DNA from: an uncultured Alphaproteobacteria bacterium
GTDB taxonomy: Bacteria > Pseudomonadota > Alphaproteobacteria > Rhodobacterales > Rhodobacteraceae
Direction: 5' to 3'
Length of the DNA: 55,632 bases
Assembly: GCA_902524845.1 (NCBI GenBank)
Contig: CABZEW010000010.1
Location: forward strand, 1 to 55,632
Part shown: piece by piece, positions 25,417-34,851 of the stretch
How the letters are laid out: each line of letters starts with the position of its first letter
Position numbering within the stretch: the stretch's first letter is position 1
Position numbers and translations under genes: made by a program
The notes under the pieces: model-generated
What the model was told of the DNA's origin: nothing
The model's input: the letters and a program-made list of their open reading frames with translations, nothing else
Database searches by the model: none

Positions 25417-27048
25417 TCATGTATGATCGTCCATAATCATAGTAGCGCATTTTTCTCCAATCATAATTGTGGGAGCGTTGGTATTGCCTGAAGTAATAGT
25501 TGGCATAATAGATGCGTCTGCTACTCGGATATTATTAAGCCCTCTTACTTTCAATGAACTATCAACAACAGCTAAAGGATCTTTACCCATTTTACAGGTC
25601 CCAACTGGATGATAAATTGTATCAGCACGATTTCTAATATGCTGTTCCCACTCTTTATCTGTGAGATTACTATGAACCCCATAAATTTCTCTCTTTTGGT
25701 ATTTTTTTAGAGGTGGAGTGTTTAAAATATTTTGAGTTATTTTTGCACCCTTTATTAAGGCGTCTACGTCTCGATTATCATTTAAGAAATTAGGATTTAT
25801 CAAGGGGGCATCATTGTATTTAGCTGAAGCTAAAGAAACTGTGCCTCTGGAATAAGGTCTAAGCAGACAGACATGGCATGAATAACCATATCCATAGTGT
25901 AGTTTCCTAAGATGATCGTCGATAAGACCTATAACGAAATGATGTTGTATATCGGGTCTGTCCAAAGATTGGTCGGTTTTCAAAAATCCTCCAGCCTCTG
26001 AAAGAGTGGAAGAAATCATAGAGTTCCCATGAGTTAGCCATTTTGCCATTTCTCGTAAAATTTTAAAAAAGCCACCTGGAGAAAATCCTAGGGTATTTTT
26101 ATCTTTAGTTTTAAAGCAGAAGTTAAAGTCAATATGATCCTGCAGGTTCTTTCCAACACCAGGTAGTTTATGGATTAACTTGATACCATGATGTTTTATA
26201 TCCTCTGATGCACCAATTCCAGAGCGCTGTAAAATAGTAGGTGACATCAAAGAGCCTGCTGAAAGAATTACCTCTTTGTGTGCCCTGATTTTCTTTTTTT
26301 TACCTTGATGCATATATTCCAAGCCAACTGCTTTTTTACCATCAAAAACTATTCTCATGACATTTGCCTTGGTAATAATTTCTAGATTTTCTCTATTTTT
26401 TACATGGGGCAAAACGTAAGCCGCAGCAGTAGAGCATCTTTGGCCATTTTTGTTTTCAGAATGGAAAATTGTTGATTGCCAAAAACCTGCACCTTCATTA
26501 TCCCCTGTATTGAAGTCGTCTCTAATTTTGACCTGATAGTTTGCACAGGCCTTAATATACGCATGTGAAATTGGTTTTGGTGCTTTTTGGTTGGATACTT
26601 CTAAAGGCCCAGTGCTTCCATGAAACTTTTTACTTCCAATTTCATTATTTTCAGCCTTCTTAAAAAATGGAAGTACTTCATTCCAGCTCCAGCCATTATT
26701 TCCTTCGTTTGCCCAACTGTCGTAGTCTTCCTTCTGTCCCCGAATATAGATCATAGCATTTATTGCGCTCGATCCACCGAGTGCCCTGCCTCTAGGTTGA
26801 TAACCTTTCCTATTATTCAGACCTTTTTGAGGTGTTGTATGAAATGCCCAATTATTAAATTTGGGCTTGTCTCTTAGCATCAAAAGTCCACCCGCGGGGG
26901 CTCTGAAAAGCAAATTGCTGCCCCAGCCACCAGCTTCTAAAAGACAAACTTTATATTTGCTTTTTTCACTCAATCGGGACGCGATTACCGCCCCTGCTGA
27001 CCCGCCACCAATAATTACGAAATCTGCTTCTTCCAAAAGTCTATCCAA
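25417..27048 (-). CDS. GMC family FAD-dependent alcohol oxidoreductase (choline/AlkJ-like)
   Basis: A 543-residue flavoprotein. The N-terminal FAD site is DFVIIGGGSAGAVIASRLSE, followed by the GMC signatures GRALGGSSAINAMIYIRG and the SAGSLMSPTILQRSGIG loop. The C-terminal catalytic His-bearing segments are TIYHPVGTCKMG and TSGNTNAPTIMIGEKCA. GMC dehydrogenases oxidise primary alcohols, including choline and long-chain alkanols. It overlaps the preceding aldehyde dehydrogenase gene by 8 bases, so translation is probably coupled. Within this operon it would supply the aldehyde. Which alcohol is oxidised cannot be told. Confidence 0.9.
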   Translation of the reverse strand: MDRLLEEADFVIIGGGSAGAVIASRLSEKSKYKVCLLEAGGWGSNLLFRAPAGGLLMLRDKPKFNNWAFHTTPQKGLNNRKGYQPRGRALGGSSAINAMIYIRGQKEDYDSWANEGNNGWSWNEVLPFFKKAENNEIGSKKFHGSTGPLEVSNQKAPKPISHAYIKACANYQVKIRDDFNTGDNEGAGFWQSTIFHSENKNGQRCSTAAAYVLPHVKNRENLEIITKANVMRIVFDGKKAVGLEYMHQGKKKKIRAHKEVILSAGSLMSPTILQRSGIGASEDIKHHGIKLIHKLPGVGKNLQDHIDFNFCFKTKDKNTLGFSPGGFFKILREMAKWLTHGNSMISSTLSEAGGFLKTDQSLDRPDIQHHFVIGLIDDHLRKLHYGYGYSCHVCLLRPYSRGTVSLASAKYNDAPLINPNFLNDNRDVDALIKGAKITQNILNTPPLKKYQKREIYGVHSNLTDKEWEQHIRNRADTIYHPVGTCKMGKDPLAVVDSSLKVRGLNNIRVADASIMPTITSGNTNAPTIMIGEKCATMIMDDHT

Positions 27049-28450
27049 GCTTTTTCATAATTTTTGAGAGCAAACTAAAGGCTTTGCCTCTCGGTGGCCG
27101 TATCATGGCCAGAATAAAATCTATACTGGTTTGATGATAAATAGACTTCAAATGTGAAAAATTTAAAAACCCTTCATATCCATGAAAACACCCATGCCCT
27201 GACTGGCCCACTCCTCCGAAAGGAAGTCTGGACTGTAAAATGTGAAACATTGTGTCGTTCACAGTAACTCCCCCAGATCTTGTGTTATTTATAATAAAAT
27301 TTTGTTCAGATTGGCTTCTGCCAAAATAATATAGTCCTAGTGGATTATCATTTTTATTTATGTACTCAACAACATCACTGATACTTTCATATGTCATGAT
27401 AGGAAGGACTGGGCCAAAAATCTCATGTCTCATTACATCCATGTCATCATTAACTTCAGTGACTATTTTTGTTGAAATCATATTTCTATTAAGATCATCA
27501 TTCTTGCCTAAGCTTTCAACCGTTGCTCCCTTGTTAGTGGCATCCAATAAATAACTATTCATTCTTTTTAAATGGTGTTTATTAACTATTGAGGTTTGAT
27601 CATGGCTATTCGGGTCAGGGAAAAATTTTGAATAAGCTTTTTGTAATTCTGAAATCAGTTTTCTTTCCTCATCTTTTTTAACGAAGATATAATCAGGCGA
27701 AAGGCAGATTTGACCGGCATTTAGTGTTTTTGAAAATAAAATTCGTTCTGCAGCTAACGCAATGTTGGCATTAGTTCCAACTATGGTTGGGCTCTTGCCT
27801 CCGAGTTCAAGCGTCGTTGGTACAAGGTTTTTTGCTGCTTGAACTGCTACCTTTTTTGCAACTCTATTACTTCCTATGAAGAGTAGGTGATCGAGTTTTA
27901 GCCCACTGAACTGTTCCCCGACCGATGGACCGCCAGTTATCACAGCAAGTTCGGAAATATCAAAATATTTTTCAACACCTTCTTTAATAATATTAGCGGT
28001 AGCAGGTGTGATTTCCGATGGTTTAACCATGGCCCGATTGCCTGCAGCAAAAACCGATGCAAGAGGATAAAATATTAAACCTACAGGAAAATTCCAGGGT
28101 GAAATTATGCCTACTGTTCCCAGTGGAGATGGCTTTAAAAAGCTTTTTGCACCAAGTAGGTCTGTTCCAAGCGATGAAAATCGCCTCTGTGGCTGCATCC
28201 ACTTATTTAATTTTCTTATTGTAAAAAAGATATTCCGTATCGTTTGGTCAATCTCTGAAATCTTTATTTCGTCGACAGATCTATTTTTAAAATCTTGATT
28301 TAATGCTTCGACAATTTTATCTTGATAGGTCTCAATTAATGCAACACATCTCTTCAAAAGATCTGTTCTGTGTTCTAAAGAAGGTGGTCCTTCGTTTAGA
28401 AATGCTTTTTTCTGAACCTTTAAGATATTTTCCATAGTTAGACTATTCAA
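27041..28450 (-). CDS. Coniferyl-aldehyde-dehydrogenase-type ALDH
   Basis: A 469-residue NAD(P)-dependent aldehyde dehydrogenase. The cofactor and catalytic regions are GTVGIISPWNFPVGLIFYP, VPTTLELGGKSPTIVG (catalytic Glu) and NAGQICLSPDYIFV (catalytic Cys). The hydrophobic C-terminus (TSIDFILAMIRPP) matches the CalB/ALDH3-like subfamily that prefers hydrophobic aldehydes. It overlaps the upstream acyl-CoA synthetase by ATGA and the downstream GMC gene. It is the middle step of an alcohol to acyl-CoA route. Confidence 0.85.
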   Translation of the reverse strand: MNSLTMENILKVQKKAFLNEGPPSLEHRTDLLKRCVALIETYQDKIVEALNQDFKNRSVDEIKISEIDQTIRNIFFTIRKLNKWMQPQRRFSSLGTDLLGAKSFLKPSPLGTVGIISPWNFPVGLIFYPLASVFAAGNRAMVKPSEITPATANIIKEGVEKYFDISELAVITGGPSVGEQFSGLKLDHLLFIGSNRVAKKVAVQAAKNLVPTTLELGGKSPTIVGTNANIALAAERILFSKTLNAGQICLSPDYIFVKKDEERKLISELQKAYSKFFPDPNSHDQTSIVNKHHLKRMNSYLLDATNKGATVESLGKNDDLNRNMISTKIVTEVNDDMDVMRHEIFGPVLPIMTYESISDVVEYINKNDNPLGLYYFGRSQSEQNFIINNTRSGGVTVNDTMFHILQSRLPFGGVGQSGHGCFHGYEGFLNFSHLKSIYHQTSIDFILAMIRPPRGKAFSLLSKIMKKLG

Positions 28451-30012
28451 TTTTTAACTATCTTGCTACTACCTCGACCCCAGTATTCATCACGTAAAAG
28501 TCGCTTATATAGCTTACCGGTGGGAAGTCGAGGTATTTTATCTATGTAGTCAATCGAACGAGGTATTTTTTGTCGTGATAAATGTTCAGAAAGATAATCA
28601 AGTAACTCTTTTGTAAGTGTGTCGTCTCCCTTAATACCTTCAACAGTTTGGATCACCGCCTTTACTTCTTCTCCCAAATCGTCACTTGGAACCCCAAAAA
28701 CAGCGGCATCAAAAACCTTTGGATGTGGGATTAGTAGGTCTTCACATTCTTGAGGGTAAATATTGACACCTCCTGAAATAATCATAAATGTTTTTCTATC
28801 CGTTAGATATAGATATCCGTCGCTATCGGTATAACCAACATCCCAAACAGTGGTCAGCCGTTTATCTTCGGAGTACGCTTCTGAAGTTCTTTCGGGATCA
28901 TTAAAATATTCAAAATCTGAAGTTGGTTTAAACCATAAAGTGCCGGGCTCTCCCTGAGGAAGTTCTTTCATATTATCGTCCAGAACTGCCAACTCACCGG
29001 AAACAATCTTTCCAACCGTACCTGGATGTTCAAGCCATTCTTCGCTATTGCAATATGCAAAGCCAAAAGCCTCTGTTGCCCCATAGTACTCATATATGAT
29101 TGGGCCCCACCAATCTATCATTTGATACTTAACTTTCTCGGGGCAGGGCGCAGCACCATGAATGGCATATTTATGGGACGACAGGTCATACATACCCTTT
29201 TCTTTTTCTGATAGTTTTAGCATTCTGGAAAACATAGTTGGAACTAGTTGAGAATGGGTGACTTTATACTTTTCAACGAGCCTCAAGAATTCTAATGGAT
29301 CAAATTGTTCCATGATTATAGTCGTTGCGCCGGCACCTATCGCAAAACTAGCAGCAGCTAAAGGTGCGGAATGATACAAAGGAGCTGGTGAAAGGTATAT
29401 GACATTATCTTGATCAAAAGACCATAATTTCATTAGAAAATTAAATACCGGCAACCTTTCATCTGGTTTTTGAAATGGTAAAGGTCTTAATATACCTTTA
29501 GGGCGTCCCGTTGTTCCCGAAGAATATAGCATTGAAGTCCCTAGACATTCATCATCTATTGGATAGGTAGGAAAACTCGAAATAGTTTCTTCGTAATCTA
29601 ATATTTTTTTAGATAGAGATTGTATTTCTGCCCCCACGACCAGGATCTTCTTAAGCTTGGGACAAGATTTTTCAGCTTCGATCACTGTTGGCAGCATTTT
29701 CGAAGATGTTATCAATACCTGAGATTCTGAGTTGTTTAGTATATAGGAAACCTCGCTAGCTGTTAAATATGAGTTTATGCATGTGTAATATAAACCGGCA
29801 CGTTCACCAGCAGAGTTTGCTTCTAGAAATCTGTCATTGTTTTCCATAAAGATAGCATAATGATCTTTGAACTTCAGATTAACTGACCGAAGGTAGTGAG
29901 CAAGTTGATTTGATCTACACTCAAACTCTGTATACGTAACTTCTCTTCCAGTTGATGCCATAATAAAAGCAGGGCGATTGGCATACTTCTTTCCCAGTTC
30001 TCCTGGATACAT
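28447..30012 (-). CDS. AMP-forming acyl-CoA synthetase (second of a tandem pair)
   Basis: A 521-residue ANL superfamily ligase that activates a carboxylate with ATP and CoA. The P-loop is MLYSSGTTGRPKGIL; YYGATEAFGF is the A5 motif, WDVGYTDSDGYLYLTDR the A7 hinge region, and PRLPTGKLYKR the C-terminal motif with catalytic Lys. It is closely similar throughout to the neighbour at 30033-31595, so the pair arose by tandem duplication. Note VWDVGY where the paralogue has VGDVGY. Fatty or aromatic acid substrate undetermined. Confidence 0.9.
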   Translation of the reverse strand: MYPGELGKKYANRPAFIMASTGREVTYTEFECRSNQLAHYLRSVNLKFKDHYAIFMENNDRFLEANSAGERAGLYYTCINSYLTASEVSYILNNSESQVLITSSKMLPTVIEAEKSCPKLKKILVVGAEIQSLSKKILDYEETISSFPTYPIDDECLGTSMLYSSGTTGRPKGILRPLPFQKPDERLPVFNFLMKLWSFDQDNVIYLSPAPLYHSAPLAAASFAIGAGATTIIMEQFDPLEFLRLVEKYKVTHSQLVPTMFSRMLKLSEKEKGMYDLSSHKYAIHGAAPCPEKVKYQMIDWWGPIIYEYYGATEAFGFAYCNSEEWLEHPGTVGKIVSGELAVLDDNMKELPQGEPGTLWFKPTSDFEYFNDPERTSEAYSEDKRLTTVWDVGYTDSDGYLYLTDRKTFMIISGGVNIYPQECEDLLIPHPKVFDAAVFGVPSDDLGEEVKAVIQTVEGIKGDDTLTKELLDYLSEHLSRQKIPRSIDYIDKIPRLPTGKLYKRLLRDEYWGRGSSKIVKN

Positions 30013-30032
30013 AATTTATTCTCCTAATAATA

Positions 30033-31595
30033 CTATTCCTGGATAATTCGACTTTTACCTTCGCCCCAGTATTGATCCCTCAACACTCTTTTATACAGTT
30101 TACCGGTTGGAAGTCTCGGAAGTTCTGTCACAAAGTCAATGGAACGGGGGACTTTTTGTCTTGATAGGTTACCATGAAGATATTCTAATAATTCACCAGC
30201 TAGCTCCTCATTTGAAATAGTAGTTTCAACGGGTTGGACAACTGCTTTTACTTCTTCTCCCAAATCTTGATTTGGAATACCAAAAACGGCAGCATCAAAA
30301 ACTTTTGGGTGAGATATAAGTAGGTCTTCGCACTCCTGAGGATAGATGTTGACCCCACCGGATATGATCATAAAAGCTTTTCTGTCTGTTAAATAAAGAA
30401 AGCCATCTTCGTCTAAATAACCAACATCTCCAACTGTGGTTAAGCTTTTGTCTGGGGAATAGGCTTCTGCAGTTTTTTCAGGCTCTTTATGATAATTAAA
30501 CTCAGAAGCCGGTTTAAACCAAAGAGTACCTGGATCACCCACTGGCATTTCATTCATCTCATCGTCCATTACTGTTAACTCACCGATCATTATTTTGCCC
30601 ACTGTTCCAGGGTGATCTAACCATTCTTTTGTATCACAATAAGCAAAACCGAAAGCCTCTGTGGCTCCATAATACTCACAAATAATTGGTCCCCACCACT
30701 TAATCATTTGTCGCTTTACCTGTTCTGGGCAAGGAGCAGCGGCATGAAGTGCATATTTTAGTGACGAAAGATCATGCCTATTTTTTTCTTCATCACTTAG
30801 TTTGAGCATTCTACTAAACATTGTTGGCACTAATTGCGAATGCGTAATTGAGTATTTTTCTATAAGACTTAAATATTCTAGCGGTTCGAACTTCTCCATT
30901 ATTACGGTTGTTGCCCCTTTTCTAATTGTTAAGCTATTTGCAGCCTGAGGAGCGGAGTGATAAAGAGGGGCAGGAGAAAGATAGATCATCTCCTCACTAT
31001 AATTCCATAAATTAGATAAAAAACTGAATATAGGAAGTGGCTCATCAGGTTTTTGCTCGGGCAAGGGACGCAAAATACCCTTTGGCCTTCCAGTTGTACC
31101 AGAAGAATAAAGCATGGCCGCACCAAGACTTTCGTCTTGAATGGGTGACTTAGGGTTTTGAGAAACGGTTTTCACAAAATCATGCATACCATCGGGCAAC
31201 TGTTCTTCCTCTGCCCCTACTACTAAAATTTTCTTTAGAATAGAGCACTTTTTCACAGCTTTTTTGACCAAGTCTAATTTTGATATTGAGGTAATAAGTA
31301 TTTTGGAATCGGAGTTCACCAAAATATACGCTAATTCCTCCTCTTTCAGATAAGAATTAATACAGGTATATATTAGTCCAGCGCGCTCACCTGCAGAGTT
31401 TGATTCAAGATACCGATTATTATTTTCCATGAATATCGAGTAGTGATCCCCTTTCTTCAAGCCTTCATCCCTTAAAAAATGCGCAAGCTGGTTTGAGCGT
31501 TCCTCAAATTCTCTATATGTAACCGTCTCCCCGGTTGAAGCCATTATAAAGGCCGGTTTGTCTTCATACTTTTTTGCTAGATTTCCAGGATACAT
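30033..31595 (-). CDS. AMP-forming acyl-CoA synthetase (first of a tandem pair)
   Basis: About 520 residues. I start at ATG 31595, one base after the DUF1330 stop, because the protein then begins MYPGNLAKKY like its paralogue's MYPGELGKKY; AGGAT lies upstream. Motifs are MLYSSGTTGRPKGIL, YYGATEAFGF, VGDVGYLDEDGFLYLTDR and PRLPTGKLYKR with the catalytic lysine. By eye roughly two-thirds of positions match the second copy. The two may act on different chain lengths or substrates. Confidence 0.9.
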   Translation of the reverse strand: MYPGNLAKKYEDKPAFIMASTGETVTYREFEERSNQLAHFLRDEGLKKGDHYSIFMENNNRYLESNSAGERAGLIYTCINSYLKEEELAYILVNSDSKILITSISKLDLVKKAVKKCSILKKILVVGAEEEQLPDGMHDFVKTVSQNPKSPIQDESLGAAMLYSSGTTGRPKGILRPLPEQKPDEPLPIFSFLSNLWNYSEEMIYLSPAPLYHSAPQAANSLTIRKGATTVIMEKFEPLEYLSLIEKYSITHSQLVPTMFSRMLKLSDEEKNRHDLSSLKYALHAAAPCPEQVKRQMIKWWGPIICEYYGATEAFGFAYCDTKEWLDHPGTVGKIMIGELTVMDDEMNEMPVGDPGTLWFKPASEFNYHKEPEKTAEAYSPDKSLTTVGDVGYLDEDGFLYLTDRKAFMIISGGVNIYPQECEDLLISHPKVFDAAVFGIPNQDLGEEVKAVVQPVETTISNEELAGELLEYLHGNLSRQKVPRSIDFVTELPRLPTGKLYKRVLRDQYWGEGKSRIIQE

Positions 31596-31596
31596 T

Positions 31597-31887
31597 TTAT
31601 AATCCTTCGAATACTCTACAATCTCTGTTAGCTCCCCCATCAAGTGCTAATAGGGCATCTTGGTATTCTTTGCTATCAATGCATTCAGCTGCTTTTTCAA
31701 ATGATTCAAACTCAACCAAAACGGTTTGTTCTACTTTGCCGTCTTCAAAAACTTTTATTTTATTTGTGCTTGCGAGAACTTTTCCGTTGTATTTTTCTAT
31801 AGCAGGTGCAGCTAATTTTAAATAAGCCGCCCGTTTTTCAGGATCTGCTTCACTCCGGTGCGCGCTAACGAAATAACCTTTAGGCAT
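31597..31887 (-). CDS. DUF1330 family protein
   Basis: A 96-residue dimeric alpha/beta-barrel protein. KGYFVSAHRSEADPEKRAAY and GKVEQTVLVEFESFEKA are the typical strands and helix of the family. DUF1330 proteins commonly sit in degradation operons, but no reaction is established. The start at 31887 has AAGAGGAG upstream and it leads the acyl-CoA synthetase operon. It ends one base before the next ATG. Confidence 0.8.
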   Translation of the reverse strand: MPKGYFVSAHRSEADPEKRAAYLKLAAPAIEKYNGKVLASTNKIKVFEDGKVEQTVLVEFESFEKAAECIDSKEYQDALLALDGGANRDCRVFEGL

Positions 31888-31982
31888 GTTTCACTCCTCT
31901 TAACTGTTTAATAGGTAGTGTAATTTATCTTTTTTAAGCAAACAATATATAAACCACATACGTAATTGGCTTTAAAAAGTTT

Positions 31983-31997
31983 AGGTAACCTATAGGT
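31983..31997. repeat. Overlapping short palindromes in the typA/DUF1330 gap
   Basis: AGGT-A-ACCT (31983-31991) overlaps a perfect ACCTATAGGT palindrome (31988-31997), giving alternating arms. It lies just past the typA stop and about 100 bases upstream of DUF1330. It might act as an operator or part of a terminator; there is no strong T tract. Confidence 0.3.
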
Positions 31998-32005
31998 ACA
32001 CTTTA

Positions 32006-33823
32006 TTAGCTAGCGATTTTTTGACTTCTTTTTCTTTCAACTGAATTAAGTAGTCGTTTTCTCAGACGAATATGGTTTGGTGTGACCTCTACCAACTCGT
32101 CGTCATCAATGTAAGCAATAGCTTGTTCAAGGCTTAATTTTGTCGGAGTAGTCAGTCGTACTGCCTCATCGGTGCCAGAAGCTCTAACGTTGGTTAATTT
32201 CTTTCCTTTTAAAGGATTAACTTCTAGATCATTATCTCTATTATGCTCTCCAATAATCATACCTTGATAAACTTCTTCACCTGATCCGATGAAAAACTTA
32301 CCTCTGTCTTCAAGGTTGAAAATCGCATACGCAACCGAATTTCCATTCTCCATAGAAATTAAAACACCTTGACGGCGGCCCGGAATAGATCCTTTATGAG
32401 GACTCCATGAGTGAAACACGCGGTTTAATATGCCTGTTCCTCTTGTATCAGTCATGAATTCACTGTGATACCCAATTAATCCTCGAGAGGGAACTAATGA
32501 AATGATTCTTGTCTTTCCAGAACCTGAAGATCTTAAATCTACCATTTCACCTTTTCTAGCTGACAATTTTTCAATAACGGCACCGGAGAATTCTTCGTCG
32601 ACATCAATTGTAACTTCTTCTACAGGTTCATTCTTCACACCCTCGACGTCTTTATAAATTACTCTTGGTCTTGAAATTGAAAGCTCAAAGCCTTCTCTTC
32701 TCATGTTTTCAATCAGAACACCCATTTGTAATTCACCTCTACCCGAAACATCGAAGGCTTCACCACCCGCAGTATCTACCATCTTTATTGCAACATTACT
32801 TTCACACTCCTTTAATAAGCGATCTCTTATCACTCTACTTTGTACTTTTTTACCGTCTCTTCCTGCTAGAGGACTGTCATTAATGCCGAAGGTAACTGTG
32901 ATAGTTGGCGGATCTATCGGTTGTGCTGGAATTGGCTCTTGAACTGATTGATCTGCTATTGTGTCAGCAACAGTCGCTTTGCTCATTCCAGCTAATGAAA
33001 CTATATCTCCAGCTTCGGCTGTATCTATTGACTGCTGCTTCAAACCTCTAAATGCCAAAATCTTATTCACACGAAAGTTTTCTACAAACTCATTATTAAT
33101 GCTTATCGCCTTTAACTGTTGCCCGGTTTTCAGAGTGCCTGACTCAATACGTCCAGTGAGAACTCTCCCAAGGAAGCTATCTCCTCCTAATGTCGTAGCA
33201 AGCATTTTGAATGGCTCACTGCGTTTAGATATCTGACTTGGTTGAGAAACGTGTGTAGAAATTAATTTAAAGAGGCTATCGAGATTTTTTCTTGGCCCTT
33301 CCAAATTTTCATCTGCCCAACCCGAGCGTCCGGACGCATATAAAATAGGAAAGTCCAGTTGTTCGTCATTCGCGCCCAAATTAGCAAAAAGATCGAAGAC
33401 CTCATCGAGCGCCCTATCAGGTTCTGCATCTTGTTTATCAACTTTATTCAAAACAACAATAGGTTTAAGTCCGAGTGAAAGAGCTTTTGAAGTAACAAAT
33501 TTTGTTTGTGGCATCGGTCCTTCTGCTGCATCAACCAATAGTACAACACCGTCTACCATTGAGAGGATCCGCTCTACTTCGCCGCCAAAATCTGCGTGTC
33601 CTGGTGTATCAACTATATTGAATCTAACATTATTCCAAACAACTGAAGTCGCTTTTGCTAAAATTGTGATACCTCTTTCGCGCTCGAGATCATTGCTGTC
33701 TAAAGCACGTTCCATTGTCGCTTCATTCTCTCTGAAAGCTCCGGATTGTTTCAGTAACTCGTCGACTAATGTAGTTTTTCCATGATCTACATGCGCTATG
33801 ATCGCAATATTTCGTAGTTCCAT
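32006..33823 (-). CDS. typA: Ribosome-associated GTPase TypA/BipA
   Basis: A 605-residue translational GTPase. The G1 motif is AHVDHGKTTLVDE, G2/G3 are RGITI and DTPGHADFGGE, and G4 is NKVDKQDA. Domains II, III and V follow, with the BipA-specific C-terminal domain (about 480-600) including TKLSLEQAIAYI. Length matches BipA (about 605). It helps assembly of the 50S subunit and growth in the cold or under stress. It appears to be transcribed alone, between the two catabolic operons. Confidence 0.95.
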   Translation of the reverse strand: MELRNIAIIAHVDHGKTTLVDELLKQSGAFRENEATMERALDSNDLERERGITILAKATSVVWNNVRFNIVDTPGHADFGGEVERILSMVDGVVLLVDAAEGPMPQTKFVTSKALSLGLKPIVVLNKVDKQDAEPDRALDEVFDLFANLGANDEQLDFPILYASGRSGWADENLEGPRKNLDSLFKLISTHVSQPSQISKRSEPFKMLATTLGGDSFLGRVLTGRIESGTLKTGQQLKAISINNEFVENFRVNKILAFRGLKQQSIDTAEAGDIVSLAGMSKATVADTIADQSVQEPIPAQPIDPPTITVTFGINDSPLAGRDGKKVQSRVIRDRLLKECESNVAIKMVDTAGGEAFDVSGRGELQMGVLIENMRREGFELSISRPRVIYKDVEGVKNEPVEEVTIDVDEEFSGAVIEKLSARKGEMVDLRSSGSGKTRIISLVPSRGLIGYHSEFMTDTRGTGILNRVFHSWSPHKGSIPGRRQGVLISMENGNSVAYAIFNLEDRGKFFIGSGEEVYQGMIIGEHNRDNDLEVNPLKGKKLTNVRASGTDEAVRLTTPTKLSLEQAIAYIDDDELVEVTPNHIRLRKRLLNSVERKRSQKIAS

Positions 33824-33914
33824 ATGCTTTCCAATATAAAAATAAATGTTTCTGCTCGTGAGACCGAATTACATATAAAACGAAAAAACGCAAGTAAAAT
33901 TAATATTTTTTCCG

Positions 33915-34820
33915 TTATTCAGCATTACTAGGATCGCCATTGGGCCAAGCAACGCCGTCACCTTTATCCATAGTAGTTATTTCTTTCATGTCAGTATTAT
34001 CAATTTCAAAAGACAGATCAAAATTTTCCCTTATTCTACCTTCATCTGAGGACTTTGGCAGTATCACATAACCCATCTGGAGACCCCACTTAAGCAATAT
34101 TTGCGCTTCAGATACTCCATACTTAGCAGACATTCTCTTGAAGGGAGAGGACTTATCACCTCCAATTTCTTTCATATCTAGAGATTTTGCGCTGTCTTGG
34201 TTAGGCTTTTCCCGCCATCCCTCTAAGGGAACTAATGAGCTGTAGGCTACTATCTTTATATTTTTCTTTCTTAAAAAAGAAACTAATTCGGGTTTTTGGC
34301 ACCAGGGATGTAGTTCAATCTGATTAAATTCAGGAATTTCTAGCCCTTCACTAATTATTTCTTGAATATGTGACTGACTATAGTTCGAAACACCTATGGT
34401 TTTTGTTTTTCCTTCCTTTTTTAAATCACATAATGCTTTCCATTGCTCTAGCCTATGGTCCTTGCAAAATGGCGCATGAATTAGATAGCAATCAAGATAA
34501 TCAAGATTAAGCCTTTCGAGACTGTTGTCACAAGCCTCAATACACATCTTGTAATTCTTTACTTCGCGACCCCAACTTGGGTTACCAGGAAAAACCTTAC
34601 TCGTTATAAATATGTCGTCTCTCTTGACGGAAAATTGGGTGAAAGAGTCTTTGAGACCTAATCCAATACCTACTTCATTTCTATAAACTTCAGCAGTATC
34701 AATATGTCTATATCCAATTTTTATAGCTGAATTTATAGTTTTTGGAGCGTCTTCATCCGAAATTAAGTAGGTTCCAAAACCAATTGTTGGCATAGCTATG
34801 GAGGTATTATTTTTAATCAT
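33915..34820 (-). CDS. Aldo/keto reductase
   Basis: A 301-residue NADPH-dependent aldo-keto reductase with a TIM barrel. The tetrad residues can be placed in HIDTAEVYRNEVGIG (Asp, Tyr), FITSKVFPG (Lys) and CYLIHAPF (His). VILPKSSDEGRIRENF is the cofactor-binding segment. It is the last gene of the MttB operon, 31 bases after the FAD oxidoreductase. It would reduce an aldehyde or ketone intermediate. Confidence 0.85.
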   Translation of the reverse strand: MIKNNTSIAMPTIGFGTYLISDEDAPKTINSAIKIGYRHIDTAEVYRNEVGIGLGLKDSFTQFSVKRDDIFITSKVFPGNPSWGREVKNYKMCIEACDNSLERLNLDYLDCYLIHAPFCKDHRLEQWKALCDLKKEGKTKTIGVSNYSQSHIQEIISEGLEIPEFNQIELHPWCQKPELVSFLRKKNIKIVAYSSLVPLEGWREKPNQDSAKSLDMKEIGGDKSSPFKRMSAKYGVSEAQILLKWGLQMGYVILPKSSDEGRIRENFDLSFEIDNTDMKEITTMDKGDGVAWPNGDPSNAE

Positions 34821-34851
34821 GTTTCTTCCTTTTCATAGATTTTGAAAAATT

